A stretch of DNA of 30,829 bases from Kiritimatiellia bacterium. Lineage in GTDB: Bacteria > Verrucomicrobiota > Kiritimatiellia > RFP12 > UBA1067. Below the pieces are notes generated by a model that saw only the letters and a program-made list of their open reading frames with translations, was not told the origin of the DNA and ran no database searches. Location of the stretch: NCBI GenBank assembly GCA_017959645.1, contig JAGDAE010000267.1, forward strand, positions 1-30,829. Reading direction: 5' to 3'. Below, piece after piece: positions 1-8,634 of this stretch. The position numbers and the translations under genes are program-made. Within the stretch, counting starts at the first letter, position 1. Each line of letters starts with the position of its first letter.

Positions 1-182
1 ATGCCGCCAAGAAGGGGACCGTCAAGGGCTCGTTCAAGGCGGATGCGCTCAACAAATCGGGCAAGACGCCGAAGATGAAGAAGGTGACGGTCAAAGTGAC
101 GGGCATGATGGTCGACGGGGTCGGATACGGCTCGGCGAGCGTCAAAAAGCCGTCCATCGCCTGTCCGGTTCTCATCAAGTAG
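1..182 (+). CDS. 3' end of an unidentified protein gene (partial)
   Basis: An open frame enters from the left edge (first full codon at position 3) and stops at TAG 180-182, giving the last 59 residues of a protein. The piece is lysine- and glycine-rich, with alternating hydrophobic and basic residues around KKVTVKVTGMMVDGVGYG and a predicted beta-strand character. It ends CPVLIK. I have an impression that similar C-terminal tails occur on large secreted proteins of Kiritimatiellota, but I cannot confirm this here. No catalytic motif is visible and the start lies outside the window. It is followed by a repeat-bearing non-coding stretch and then a new promoter, so it probably belongs to a separate transcription unit from the glycosidase operon. 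Confidence 0.6.
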   Translation, partial: AAKKGTVKGSFKADALNKSGKTPKMKKVTVKVTGMMVDGVGYGSASVKKPSIACPVLIK

Positions 183-274
183 CCCATCCCGATGCACGAC
201 CCCTGTCCATCCCGATGACCACCCCCTCTCCATCCCGATGGACAGGGGGCAGTCATCGGGATGGAGGCGGCGTA
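183..274. repeat. Four 23-bp phased repeat units, the last with an inverted core
   Basis: The 10-base core CATCCCGATG occurs at 185-194, 208-217 and 231-240, exactly 23 bases apart. At the next 23-base step (254-263) the core appears as its reverse complement, CATCGGGATG. The flanking bases between cores are C-rich and only partly conserved. The arrangement gives perfect inverted pairs, 206-219 with 252-265 (14 bp) and 201-210 with 238-247 (10 bp), so the transcript could fold into alternative hairpins. There is no U-tract after the stems, so a classical intrinsic terminator is not supported. It lies between a stop codon and a promoter, where a terminator, a REP-like element or a protein-binding array would all be plausible. 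The rest of the gap, 275-352, holds only the promoter and ribosome binding site of the next gene. Confidence 0.7.
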
Positions 275-297
275 CAATTTCCGCAACATGATTTCGC

Positions 298-327
298 TTG
301 TGCGGCGGGCCTGTCATATGATATAAT
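298..327 (+). promoter_or_regulatory. Sigma70-type promoter of the glycosidase operon
   Basis: A perfect TATAAT -10 box is at 322-327. A weaker TTGTGC -35 box is at 298-303, with an 18-bp spacer. Transcription would start near 334, leaving a leader of about 19 nt. That leader carries the AAAGGAG ribosome binding site (342-348) just before the ATG at 353. This position supports 353 over the upstream ATG at 215, because 215 lies inside the repeat and before the promoter. Confidence 0.65.
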
Positions 328-352
328 GGTGCAAAATTGCAAAAGGAGCAAA

Positions 353-2449
353 ATGAACAGAACAACGATTGCGATTGTGGCGGCGGCCGTATTGGCCGCG
401 GGGTTCGAGTGTGCGGCGGGAGATCGTCCCTGCGTGGATGATTTCCGCGCGAAGGCGGCGGCGCTGGTGGCGCAGATGACGCTGGAGGAGAAGGTGGCGC
501 AGTTGCAGAACCACGCGCCGGCCATCGACCGTCTCGGCCTGCCGGCGTACGATCTCTGGAGCGAGGCGCTCCACGGAGTCGCGCGCAACGGCCGCGCGAC
601 CGTGTTCCCCGAGCCGATAGGCATGGCGGCCACGTTCGACCCCGAGCTGATAAAGCAGGTGGGCGAGGTGATCGCCGAAGAGGGCAGAATCAAGTATTTC
701 GAGTGCTCGTCGAAGGGCTGGCGCGGACAGAACGCGGGGCTCACCTTCTGGAGTCCGAACGTGAACATCTTCCGCGATCCGCGCTGGGGACGCGGGATGG
801 AGACGTGGGGAGAGGATCCGTTCCTGACCGGGACGATGGGCTCGGCATTCATCAGGGGCGTGCAGGGCGACGACCCGGTGTATCTGAAGGCGGCGGCGTG
901 CGCCAAGCACTATGCGGTGCATTCGGGTCCGGAGCGTCTGCGCCACGGCTTCGACGTGCATCCGTCGAAGAAGGATCTCTACGAGACGTATCTGCCGGCG
1001 TTCGAGATGTGCGTCAAGGAGGGCAACGTCGAGGCGGTCATGGGCGCGTACAACCGCGTGTACGGCGAAAGCGCCTCGGCGAGCAGTTTTCTGCTCAAGG
1101 AGATACTGCGCGAGAAGTGGGGATTCCAGGGGCACGTCGTGAGCGACTGCGGGGCGGTTTGCGACATCTGGAGCGGGCACCACATCGTCGACACTCCGCC
1201 CGAAGCGGCGGCGCTGGCGATAAAGAACGGACTTACCGTGGAGTGCGGCAACTGCATGGCCAACCTCGTCAAGGCGGTCGAGCTCGAGCTGGTGACCGAG
1301 GCCGAGATCGACCAGGCGCTCGTGCAGCTGCTGATCACGCGCTACAAACTCGGCATAATCGGGGACGATCCCGACTGCCCGTACAACAGCGCCGACCCGG
1401 CCAATCTCTGCTGCGCCGAACACCGCGCGCTGGCGCGCAAGGTCGCGCGCGAATCGATGGTGCTGCTCAAGAACGAGAACGGCATACTTCCGCTAAATCC
1501 GCATGACGGAACCTACTCGATATGCGGCGCGGGCTCGACCGACATCTACACGCTGTTCGGCAACTATTACGGGCTTTCCGACCACTACGTAAGCTATCTC
1601 GAGGGCATCATGGGCGCGGTCGACCCCGGAATTCTCGTCGGCTTCGCGGCCGGCTACCTCTACGGCGACGGAGGGTTCAACACGAACGTACCGTGGGACG
1701 GCAACACGATAATCGCCGTCGTCGGCAACACCAACGCGTTCGAGGGCGAAGAGGGCGAGTCGATAGCGACCGGCCCGATGAACGGCGACCGCGCGACGCT
1801 TTCGCTGCCGGCGAAGCAGCTCGAAGTCATCGCGCATCTGAAATGGCAGCGCGAGGAGTGCGGCAAGAAGGTCGTCGTCGTCGTGACCGGCGGCTCGCCG
1901 ATTGCGCTCCAGCCGGTTCTCGACGCCGCCGACGCGGTCATCTTCGCGTGGTACGCCGGCGAGGAGGGCGGCAACGGACTCGCCGACGTCTTGTTCGGCA
2001 AGGAGGATTTCACCGGCCGTCTGCCGATAACCTTCCCGGTCGACGAGAGCTATCTGCCGCCGTTCGAAGACTACTCGATGGCCGGGCGCGGATACCGCTA
2101 CATGACCGATGGAATACTCTTCCCGTTCGGATACGGGCTTTCCTACGCAAAGTTCGAATACGGCGAGATCGAAGCGAGCGCGCCGAAGGGCGCCGACGCC
2201 AAGGCTTCGGTTCCCGTGGCGAACACGGGCGACCGCGACGGGACGGCGGTCGTGCAGCTCTACGTCTCGACGCCGAACGCCGGCAAGGGGCATCCGATCA
2301 AGCAGCTCGTAGGGTTCAAGCGCGTTCCGCTCAAGGCCGGCGAGAAGACGACGGTCGAGTTTACGGTTCCGGAATCGCGGCTCACCGAGGTCCAGGAGGA
2401 CGGTTCGAGAATCCGTCCCGATGGCGAATTCAAGTTCTCGGCGATGTAA
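353..2449 (+). CDS. GH3 family exported beta-xylosidase / beta-glucosidase
   Basis: The product is a 698-residue glycoside hydrolase that would release beta-linked xylose or glucose from the non-reducing end of oligosaccharides. A hydrophobic signal peptide covers about residues 1-22. The GH3 N-terminal barrel follows (YDLWSEALHGVAR, RDPRWGRGMETWGEDP, AKHYAVHSGPE), with the nucleophile Asp265 in VVSDCGA. The GH3 C-terminal domain has the glutamate-rich EGEEGE stretch (464-469) that should supply the acid/base, and a fibronectin-III-like domain closes the protein and ends abruptly at GEFKFSAM. YDLWSEALHGVAR is typical of the bacterial beta-xylosidase branch, but substrate cannot be fixed from sequence alone. 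ATG 353 was chosen because it follows the promoter and an AAAGGAG ribosome binding site and begins directly with the signal peptide. It is the first gene of the operon; the next starts 10 bases after its stop. Confidence 0.93.
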   Translation: MNRTTIAIVAAAVLAAGFECAAGDRPCVDDFRAKAAALVAQMTLEEKVAQLQNHAPAIDRLGLPAYDLWSEALHGVARNGRATVFPEPIGMAATFDPELIKQVGEVIAEEGRIKYFECSSKGWRGQNAGLTFWSPNVNIFRDPRWGRGMETWGEDPFLTGTMGSAFIRGVQGDDPVYLKAAACAKHYAVHSGPERLRHGFDVHPSKKDLYETYLPAFEMCVKEGNVEAVMGAYNRVYGESASASSFLLKEILREKWGFQGHVVSDCGAVCDIWSGHHIVDTPPEAAALAIKNGLTVECGNCMANLVKAVELELVTEAEIDQALVQLLITRYKLGIIGDDPDCPYNSADPANLCCAEHRALARKVARESMVLLKNENGILPLNPHDGTYSICGAGSTDIYTLFGNYYGLSDHYVSYLEGIMGAVDPGILVGFAAGYLYGDGGFNTNVPWDGNTIIAVVGNTNAFEGEEGESIATGPMNGDRATLSLPAKQLEVIAHLKWQREECGKKVVVVVTGGSPIALQPVLDAADAVIFAWYAGEEGGNGLADVLFGKEDFTGRLPITFPVDESYLPPFEDYSMAGRGYRYMTDGILFPFGYGLSYAKFEYGEIEASAPKGADAKASVPVANTGDRDGTAVVQLYVSTPNAGKGHPIKQLVGFKRVPLKAGEKTTVEFTVPESRLTEVQEDGSRIRPDGEFKFSAM

Positions 2450-2459
2450 AAGCATGCAT

Positions 2460-4295
2460 ATGAAGCCAGCTGTAGTTTTTGCGTGTATTGCCGTCGCGGG
2501 CGCGGTTCATTCCGCGCCCGACGGCGCTTGGGAGGGTTTCGCCGAGGTTTTCAAAGGCGACGTCGCGCATATCCTGTGCGCCGAGCCGGACGGGTGGAAA
2601 TTCGCCGTCGAGACGAGGGCGCTCGAGGAGGGGCGCAGCGAACTTGTCGTACGGTTGAGGCGCGAGAACGAGGCGCGTCCGCCGAAGTTTCTCGTCGAGA
2701 TCGCGGTGCCGACGGGCGGGGCGAAATACATCTGGACGCCCTACGGCGGCGACGGGCTGCCTGCGGAATGGGCGGGATTCTTCGGGTCCAACATAGCCTC
2801 GTCCGCCCCGATATACTGCTTCAAGGATCCGCACGAAAACAATGTGTTCACGGTGGCTTCGAGCGAGGCCGAGCGGAACGTCTCGATGCAGTGCGGGGTG
2901 CGCGAGACGGTATGCAGGCTCGGCTGCACGTGGCGCATGTTCGAGGCCGACGAGGCGCCGATAAAGGAATACGAGACGAAATTCCTCTTCGACCGCCGCA
3001 CGGAACGGTACGGCAAGATTGCGGCCGACGCCTCGCGCTGGATATCGCAGGCGAACGGCTACACCGACGCCTTCACGCCGGAAAGCGCGTTCGAACCGCT
3101 CTATTCGTCGTGGTACGCATTCCACCACGAAGTCAAGGACGAGACGCTTCTGGCCGAGCTGGAAAAGGCGTCGAAGCTCGGGATGAAGACGCTCATAATC
3201 GACGACGGCTGGGAGACGGCGGACAACGGCACGGATTTCCGCTTCTCCGGCGACTGGAAGGTCGCGCCGGAAAGATTCGCCGACATCGGCGATTTCGTAA
3301 AGAAGGCGCATGCGCTCGGGATCAAGGTGATGATGTGGTATTCGGTGGCGTTCGTCGGCCACGACAGCGCCAACCGGGAAAGGTTCAAAGGGAAGTTTCT
3401 CGACGAGTCCGACACCAACATGGGAATCTGCGTCCTCGACCCGCGCTTTCCGGAGGTTCGCGAATTCATCGTCTCCACGCTCGCGGACGCGGTCGAGTCG
3501 CGCGGCCTCGACGGGCTCAAGCTCGATTTCATCGACTGCTTCAGGATATACGGCGCCGATCCGGCGGTCGCCGAAGACTACGCCGGCAGGGACTTTCGCC
3601 ACATTCCGGCGGCGGTCGACAGGCTGATGACCGACATCCACGACAGGCTGTGCGCGATCAATCCCGACGTGCTGATCGAATTCCGCCAGAGCTACACGGG
3701 ACCTGCGATACGCCAGTACGGGAACATGCTGCGCGTCGCCGACTGCCCGGGGAACAGCCTGGCGAACCGCAGGGGAATCGCGAATCTGCGGACGATATCC
3801 GGCGGGACGGCGGTACATTCGGACATGCTGATGTGGAATTTCGGCGAGACGGCGCAGAGCGCGGCGCTGAACATAATCGATTCGATCTTCGGCGTCGTGC
3901 AGTATTCGGTGGTGCTCGGCAACGCCCCCGAAGAACATCTGCGCATGATGGCGAACTGGATAGATTTCACGCTCAGGCACAAGGATGCGCTTTTGAGGGG
4001 CGGTTTCGTCGCGCACAATCCAGAGCTCGGCTATCCGCTGGTCGAGGGCTTCGGGAAGGACGAGAACGTATCCGCGGTCTACGGCGAGAATACGGTGGCC
4101 CCCGTCGCCGCCGGCAAAAAGACGTACGTATTGAACGGGACGCTTTCGGAGCGGATTTTCCTCGACAACGCCGGCGGCGCGCGAAAGACCTCCGCTTTCG
4201 ACACGTTCGGGGAGAAGACGGCGGAATTCGAACTCGGCGGCGGACTGAACGCGGTAGCGGTTCCGCCGGCCGGATACCTTGAAATAGCACCTTGA
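2460..4295 (+). CDS. GH36-type (clan GH-D) exported alpha-galactosidase
   Basis: A 611-residue retaining glycosidase expected to remove terminal alpha-galactose, probably in the periplasm or outside the cell. A signal peptide (about residues 1-19) precedes a beta-sandwich region. The barrel shows the clan GH-D landmarks SWYAFHHE, IIDDGWE and GLDGLKLDF, with nucleophile Asp356, and RVADCPGN with likely acid/base Asp428. A small beta domain ends the protein. The GH36 versus GH27 choice rests on the KLDF motif and length and is fairly but not fully certain. ATG 2460 gives a clean signal peptide; ATG 2454 would add Met-His. No good Shine-Dalgarno sequence precedes either, so translation may depend on the upstream GH3 gene. 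The stop at 4293-4295 overlaps a possible TTG start of the next gene. Confidence 0.85.
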   Translation: MKPAVVFACIAVAGAVHSAPDGAWEGFAEVFKGDVAHILCAEPDGWKFAVETRALEEGRSELVVRLRRENEARPPKFLVEIAVPTGGAKYIWTPYGGDGLPAEWAGFFGSNIASSAPIYCFKDPHENNVFTVASSEAERNVSMQCGVRETVCRLGCTWRMFEADEAPIKEYETKFLFDRRTERYGKIAADASRWISQANGYTDAFTPESAFEPLYSSWYAFHHEVKDETLLAELEKASKLGMKTLIIDDGWETADNGTDFRFSGDWKVAPERFADIGDFVKKAHALGIKVMMWYSVAFVGHDSANRERFKGKFLDESDTNMGICVLDPRFPEVREFIVSTLADAVESRGLDGLKLDFIDCFRIYGADPAVAEDYAGRDFRHIPAAVDRLMTDIHDRLCAINPDVLIEFRQSYTGPAIRQYGNMLRVADCPGNSLANRRGIANLRTISGGTAVHSDMLMWNFGETAQSAALNIIDSIFGVVQYSVVLGNAPEEHLRMMANWIDFTLRHKDALLRGGFVAHNPELGYPLVEGFGKDENVSAVYGENTVAPVAAGKKTYVLNGTLSERIFLDNAGGARKTSAFDTFGEKTAEFELGGGLNAVAVPPAGYLEIAP

Positions 4296-4318
4296 AGACG
4301 AAAGAAAGGAAGATCGCC

Positions 4319-6562
4319 GTGGACAGAATCCCGATTCTGCTGCTTTCGGCCTGCGCATCGTGCATTTGCTCGGCAGGCCAGATACATGTGCAGTTCTATT
4401 CGCCGTCGATCGTGCGGATAACCAAGACGCCGGGCTACGGTCCGGTGCCAGACAAGCCGATACCGGTCGTGACCGCGAAGCCGATGGATCCACAGCCGGA
4501 AGAAGAACGCACCGAGAACGGCGCAGTATGGAGAAGCGCGGAGCTCGTCGTGAAACTCGACGCGCAGAGCGGGACGGTCTCTTTCCACGACGCCGGCGGG
4601 AAGCTGATCTTCGGCGAAAAATGCGCCGCCGAATTTCCCGAGGTCCACTACAACGGGAAGAAGGCGCTCGTCAACATACAGAAGTTTTTGATCGCGGACG
4701 ACGAGCAGATATACGGGCTCGGCGACTGGCAGAACGGCCAGCTCGACCGGCGCGGAGCGACCAACCGGCTCATGGTCGATAACGTCGGCAACGGAATGCC
4801 CTATTTCTGTTCGTCGAAGGGCTATTCGGTGTACTGGGACAATACCGGACCGGTATGGTACCGCGACGTGGTCGGCGAGGCGCTGACGATGGAGTCGGAG
4901 ATAGGCGACGCCGTCGACTACTATTTCATCAGCGGCGGCGATTTGGACGGAACCGTAAAGGGGATGCGGCTTCTGACGGGCGACGTGCCGATGCTCGCGC
5001 TGGAGTGCTACGGCTTCTGGCAGTGTCGCGAACGCTATAAATCGCAGGAGGAGATTGTCGATACACTCGCGAAATACCGTGAGCTCGGCATACCGGTGGA
5101 CGGCATTATTCAGGATTGGCAGTACTGGGGGTCGAATCCGTTCTGGAACTCGCTCGATTTCACCAGCCCTGATTATACCGAGCCGAAGAAGATGATCGAC
5201 GCGATTCATGATCTTCACGCGAAACTGATGATCTCGGTATGGCCGAATTTCGGTCCGGTGACCAAGCCCTACTGGGAACTCGAGGAGAAGGGGCTTCTAT
5301 TCCCGTTCAAGACGTTTCCCAACACGGCGCTCGTGCACATCTGGCCCGAACGTCAGGACTATCCGCTCGCGGTCAAGCTCTACGACTGCTTTTCGTCCGA
5401 AGCGCGCGATATCTTCTGGAAGTACGCGAAGAACCTGAAGGATTTCGGCATCGATTACTGGTGGATGGACGCGACCGATACCGATCACCGCTACAGAGAA
5501 GGCGACTACGAATACCCGACCGCGATCGGCTGCACGTTCCGCGAGGTGAAGAATGCCTATCCGTTCATGTGCGTCAAAGGCGTCTACGAGCATCAGCGTG
5601 ACGAGGATAAGGAGCATCGTCCGTTCATTCTGACACGTGCTGGCTTTCCCGGTCAGCACCGCTTTGGTTCGAACGTGTGGAGCGGTGATATCATGAGCCA
5701 CTGGCCGGTTCTGCGTACGCAGATATCGAGCGGACTCGGCTTTTCGCTTACCGGTTCGCCGATGTGGAACTGTGACCTCGGCGGCTTCGGCGCGTGGGAG
5801 TACCGCAACGCGAAGATGGAGGACCCGACGGGAAACCGTGCATGGCGAGAGCTTTACACGCGCTGGGTCGAGTACGGCGTCTTTCTGCCGATGATGCGCA
5901 GCCACGGGACGTCGATCATCCGCGAGTTCTTCGCCTACGGCGAGAAGGGCGAGCCGATCTACGACGCGCTCGTCAACGCGGTCAAGATGCGCTACGAACT
6001 TCTGCCCTACATATACTCGACCGCATGGCAGGTGCACAAAAACGGAAAGTCGTTCATGATGCCCGTCGATGGGCGCACCGACGCGTATCTCTTCGGCGAT
6101 TCGATCTTCGTCCAGCCGATCACGCACGCGCTTTATACGGACGAAAAGAGCTTCATCGCGTCCGACGATACCGATTTCTCGGTGGCGAAGCCATATGAGG
6201 TCACGCTCCCCGAAGGTGTCTGGTACGAATACCAGACCGGGAAGCGGTACGAGGGAGGAAAGACCCACACCCTCTCGACGACCATGTCGACGATACCGGC
6301 GTTCGTCAGGGCGGGCACGATTCTTCCGGTCGGTCCCGACGTGCAGTACGCGACCGAGAAGCCGTGGGACGATCTCGAGGTGCGGATATATCCCGGCGCA
6401 GACGGAACCTTCACGCTCTACGAAGACGCCGGAGACGGCTTCGGCTACGAAAAGGGCGAATACACTGAGACGGTGTTCACATGGAACGACAGCGAGGCGA
6501 AACTCACGGTCGACGATCCCAAGAAACGCGATTTCAAAATCAAAATAGCGAAAGGCGAATGA
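4319..6562 (+). CDS. GH31 family alpha-glucosidase / alpha-xylosidase, likely lipoprotein
   Basis: From GTG 4319 the product has 747 residues. The early LLLSAC is a plausible lipobox, suggesting a membrane-anchored exported enzyme. An N-terminal galactose-mutarotase-like beta domain is followed by the GH31 barrel: IIQDWQYWG, DYWWMDATD with nucleophile Asp384, and NVWSGDIMSHW with acid Asp457. SLTGSPMWNCDLGGFGAW follows, and then a C-terminal DUF5110-like beta region (LYEDAGDGFGYEKGEY). The motif set fits alpha-xylosidases as well as alpha-glucosidases. Together with the GH3 and GH36 neighbours, an alpha-xylosidase role on xyloglucan-type side chains is attractive but inferred. GTG 4319 was preferred because AAAGGAAG (4305-4312) is well spaced from it. 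TTG 4292, which would overlap the previous stop and add nine residues, is the alternative. Confidence 0.9.
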   Translation: MDRIPILLLSACASCICSAGQIHVQFYSPSIVRITKTPGYGPVPDKPIPVVTAKPMDPQPEEERTENGAVWRSAELVVKLDAQSGTVSFHDAGGKLIFGEKCAAEFPEVHYNGKKALVNIQKFLIADDEQIYGLGDWQNGQLDRRGATNRLMVDNVGNGMPYFCSSKGYSVYWDNTGPVWYRDVVGEALTMESEIGDAVDYYFISGGDLDGTVKGMRLLTGDVPMLALECYGFWQCRERYKSQEEIVDTLAKYRELGIPVDGIIQDWQYWGSNPFWNSLDFTSPDYTEPKKMIDAIHDLHAKLMISVWPNFGPVTKPYWELEEKGLLFPFKTFPNTALVHIWPERQDYPLAVKLYDCFSSEARDIFWKYAKNLKDFGIDYWWMDATDTDHRYREGDYEYPTAIGCTFREVKNAYPFMCVKGVYEHQRDEDKEHRPFILTRAGFPGQHRFGSNVWSGDIMSHWPVLRTQISSGLGFSLTGSPMWNCDLGGFGAWEYRNAKMEDPTGNRAWRELYTRWVEYGVFLPMMRSHGTSIIREFFAYGEKGEPIYDALVNAVKMRYELLPYIYSTAWQVHKNGKSFMMPVDGRTDAYLFGDSIFVQPITHALYTDEKSFIASDDTDFSVAKPYEVTLPEGVWYEYQTGKRYEGGKTHTLSTTMSTIPAFVRAGTILPVGPDVQYATEKPWDDLEVRIYPGADGTFTLYEDAGDGFGYEKGEYTETVFTWNDSEAKLTVDDPKKRDFKIKIAKGE

Positions 6563-8634
6563 AAATGAGAACGGCAAGACTGTTGGCGATATCGGCGGCG
6601 TGCGCCGCCATCACGGCCGCCGCGGCGGAAAAAGAGATGCCGATGTCCGATCTCGGGCACGGCGCTTCGGTGACCTGGAGGGTTTTGCCGATGACCTGGA
6701 TGGACGAAGACTCGTTCGGCAAACTCGTCGAGCTTTTCTCCACCAACCGCATAACCGGCAAGATAGCGCTGTTCACGTGTCCATACCACGTGCCGGCGAC
6801 GTTCGAGGAGATGGAGAAAGAGTGCGCGCTCCTGAAACAACGCATGCCCGTGCTCAAACAGATGGGCTATGAAGTGGGCATCAACCATCTCTGCACGGTG
6901 GGCCACGTCAACGAGGATCTCGAACACGGCGTGAAACTCGAGGGCGTGCAGCATTTCACCGGGATCGACGGCTCGGTGGCTCCCGGCAACTACTGCCTGC
7001 GGGACGAGGCCTGGCGTGCGAAATACGTGCGTCCGGTGTACAAAATGCTGGCGCAGACGGGCCCGGACTTCATCTGGACCGACGACGATCTGCGGCTCGG
7101 CTACCATTCGCCAGCGGTCGTCGGGTGCTTTTGCGAAGTGTGCATGGAATACTTCAAGGAACGCTTTGGTTGCCCGACCGATCTCGTCGAGTTCCAGCGC
7201 TGGATAGACGAGCCGGGGGCGTCCGCCCTGCGCCGGCTGCAGTTCCTGCAGGAGAACCGCAAGCTGCACGCGGACATTCTGCGCGACATCGCAGAGACCG
7301 TGCGAGGCGTGGATCCGTCGATAACGATCGGGACGATGCAGACCGAGTGCCATTTCGACGGCTATCCCTTCCCCGAGCAGTTCCGCGCGCTTGACGGAGA
7401 GAATTTCACGCTGTATTGGCGCCCCGGGGCGGGAGTCTACGACGACATGACGCCAGACCAGATTCTGCTCAAGGCGAATTCGATAGGGCGGCTCTGCGCG
7501 TACATTCCCGATTCCGGCAGATGCAAAGTCGAGTGCGAGATCGAAAACTTCAACTACCAGCGCCTCAACAAAAGCGAGCACATGGCCGGAACGGAATCTC
7601 TCGTCTACACGCTGGCCGGCTGCATGGGCTCCGCCTACAACGTCCTCGGTTATTGCGCCAACGATCCTGTCGATGTAAACGCGTCCCTCGCCGCCCATCT
7701 GGAGTCGATCCGTCCGCGTCTTGACGCATACGCCGCCGCCGCCGGCAGGGGAAGACCGCAGGGCGTGTGGGACTGCCGCACGCGCGATCTTTTCGCCGCG
7801 CAGAACTACCATGGCGGCTGGTTCACGGGGCCGTGTTCGCCGTTTCTGGGCGCCGACAAGTTCAGCTGCTCCGAACTGCTCAAGAGCGGCATCCCGCCGG
7901 CCCACAGATTCGACGAGGCGCTCGTCTGCGCTCCGAACGCGGATGCGCTGTGGCTGATGAACGACTACGACCTCGACAAGATGTTCGAGCGCGGAGTGTA
8001 TCTCGACCGCGACGCGCTCGAAGTACTGGTCGCGCGCGGCAGGGTCGACGACATCGGCTTCGAAATCGCCGGGGAGTTCAACGCCGGGGCGTACGAGCAG
8101 ATGCTGCCGCACTTTCTCGCCGGGAACGACGCCGGGATGATACGCGACGCCCGGCAGAGCTTCTGGGGCGGCCGCGCGACCGCGCTCAAGCCGGTGCGCG
8201 AAGGCGCGCTCGCGGCCACGCGGCTCGTCGACACGCAGGGTGCCGAATGGGCGGCGTGCGCGTCGGGAACCTACGAAAACCGTCGCGGAGGGCGGGTTTT
8301 CGTGAACGGATACTTCGCGTACGACCGCATGTTCTTCCGCCACAAGACGATGCACATGAAGCGCGTGTTCGACTGGCTCGCGGGCGGACGGATGGGGTAC
8401 ATCTGCTCCTACCACCGTGCCGCGCTGTGGATACGCGGCGACTTGGTCGGAGTGTTCAACATGTCCGCCGACACCGCCAAAAATCTCGAAGTCGCCCTGC
8501 CGGCGTCGTCCGGAAACTCGTTCAGGCTGCTCGGCGAAGATGGCGAGGTGAAGACGAGAGAACAGGACGGCAAGGTGATTTTGACCTTCCCGGAGATTCC
8601 GGCTTGGGACGTCAAAGCGGTCTCGCGCAAATGA
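6559..8634 (+). CDS. Exported TIM-barrel putative glycosidase of unrecognised family
   Basis: A 691-residue exported protein with a signal peptide at about residues 1-24. Residues 25 to about 390 look like a glycosidase-type barrel. There is a DDD cluster at 175-177 in TDDDLRLGYHSP, then a CFCEVC triplet of cysteines (190, 192, 195), as seen near the metal-site region of some GH42-like enzymes. IGTMQTECHFDGYPFPEQ supplies further acidic candidates. The second half has a Rossmann-like section (ALWLMNDYDLDKMF) resembling the GH42 trimerisation domain, and a small C-terminal beta domain (GDLVGVFNMSAD). I cannot assign a CAZy family. ATG 6559 overlaps the preceding TGA (ATGA). ATG 6565, nine bases after AAAGG (6551-6555), is an equally good start. 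The operon setting between GH31 and GH123-type genes supports a sugar-cleaving role, but the substrate is unknown. Confidence 0.7.
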   Translation: MKMRTARLLAISAACAAITAAAAEKEMPMSDLGHGASVTWRVLPMTWMDEDSFGKLVELFSTNRITGKIALFTCPYHVPATFEEMEKECALLKQRMPVLKQMGYEVGINHLCTVGHVNEDLEHGVKLEGVQHFTGIDGSVAPGNYCLRDEAWRAKYVRPVYKMLAQTGPDFIWTDDDLRLGYHSPAVVGCFCEVCMEYFKERFGCPTDLVEFQRWIDEPGASALRRLQFLQENRKLHADILRDIAETVRGVDPSITIGTMQTECHFDGYPFPEQFRALDGENFTLYWRPGAGVYDDMTPDQILLKANSIGRLCAYIPDSGRCKVECEIENFNYQRLNKSEHMAGTESLVYTLAGCMGSAYNVLGYCANDPVDVNASLAAHLESIRPRLDAYAAAAGRGRPQGVWDCRTRDLFAAQNYHGGWFTGPCSPFLGADKFSCSELLKSGIPPAHRFDEALVCAPNADALWLMNDYDLDKMFERGVYLDRDALEVLVARGRVDDIGFEIAGEFNAGAYEQMLPHFLAGNDAGMIRDARQSFWGGRATALKPVREGALAATRLVDTQGAEWAACASGTYENRRGGRVFVNGYFAYDRMFFRHKTMHMKRVFDWLAGGRMGYICSYHRAALWIRGDLVGVFNMSADTAKNLEVALPASSGNSFRLLGEDGEVKTREQDGKVILTFPEIPAWDVKAVSRK

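Noticed and set aside
273..278. A second -10-like box (TACAAT) upstream of the GH3 gene
   Set aside because: No -35-like sequence lies at a suitable distance, and the box at 322-327 is far better.
215..352. A 46-residue N-terminal extension of the GH3 protein from ATG 215
   Set aside because: It would start inside the 23-bp repeat, lie upstream of the promoter and place the signal peptide internally. ATG 353 has a good ribosome binding site.
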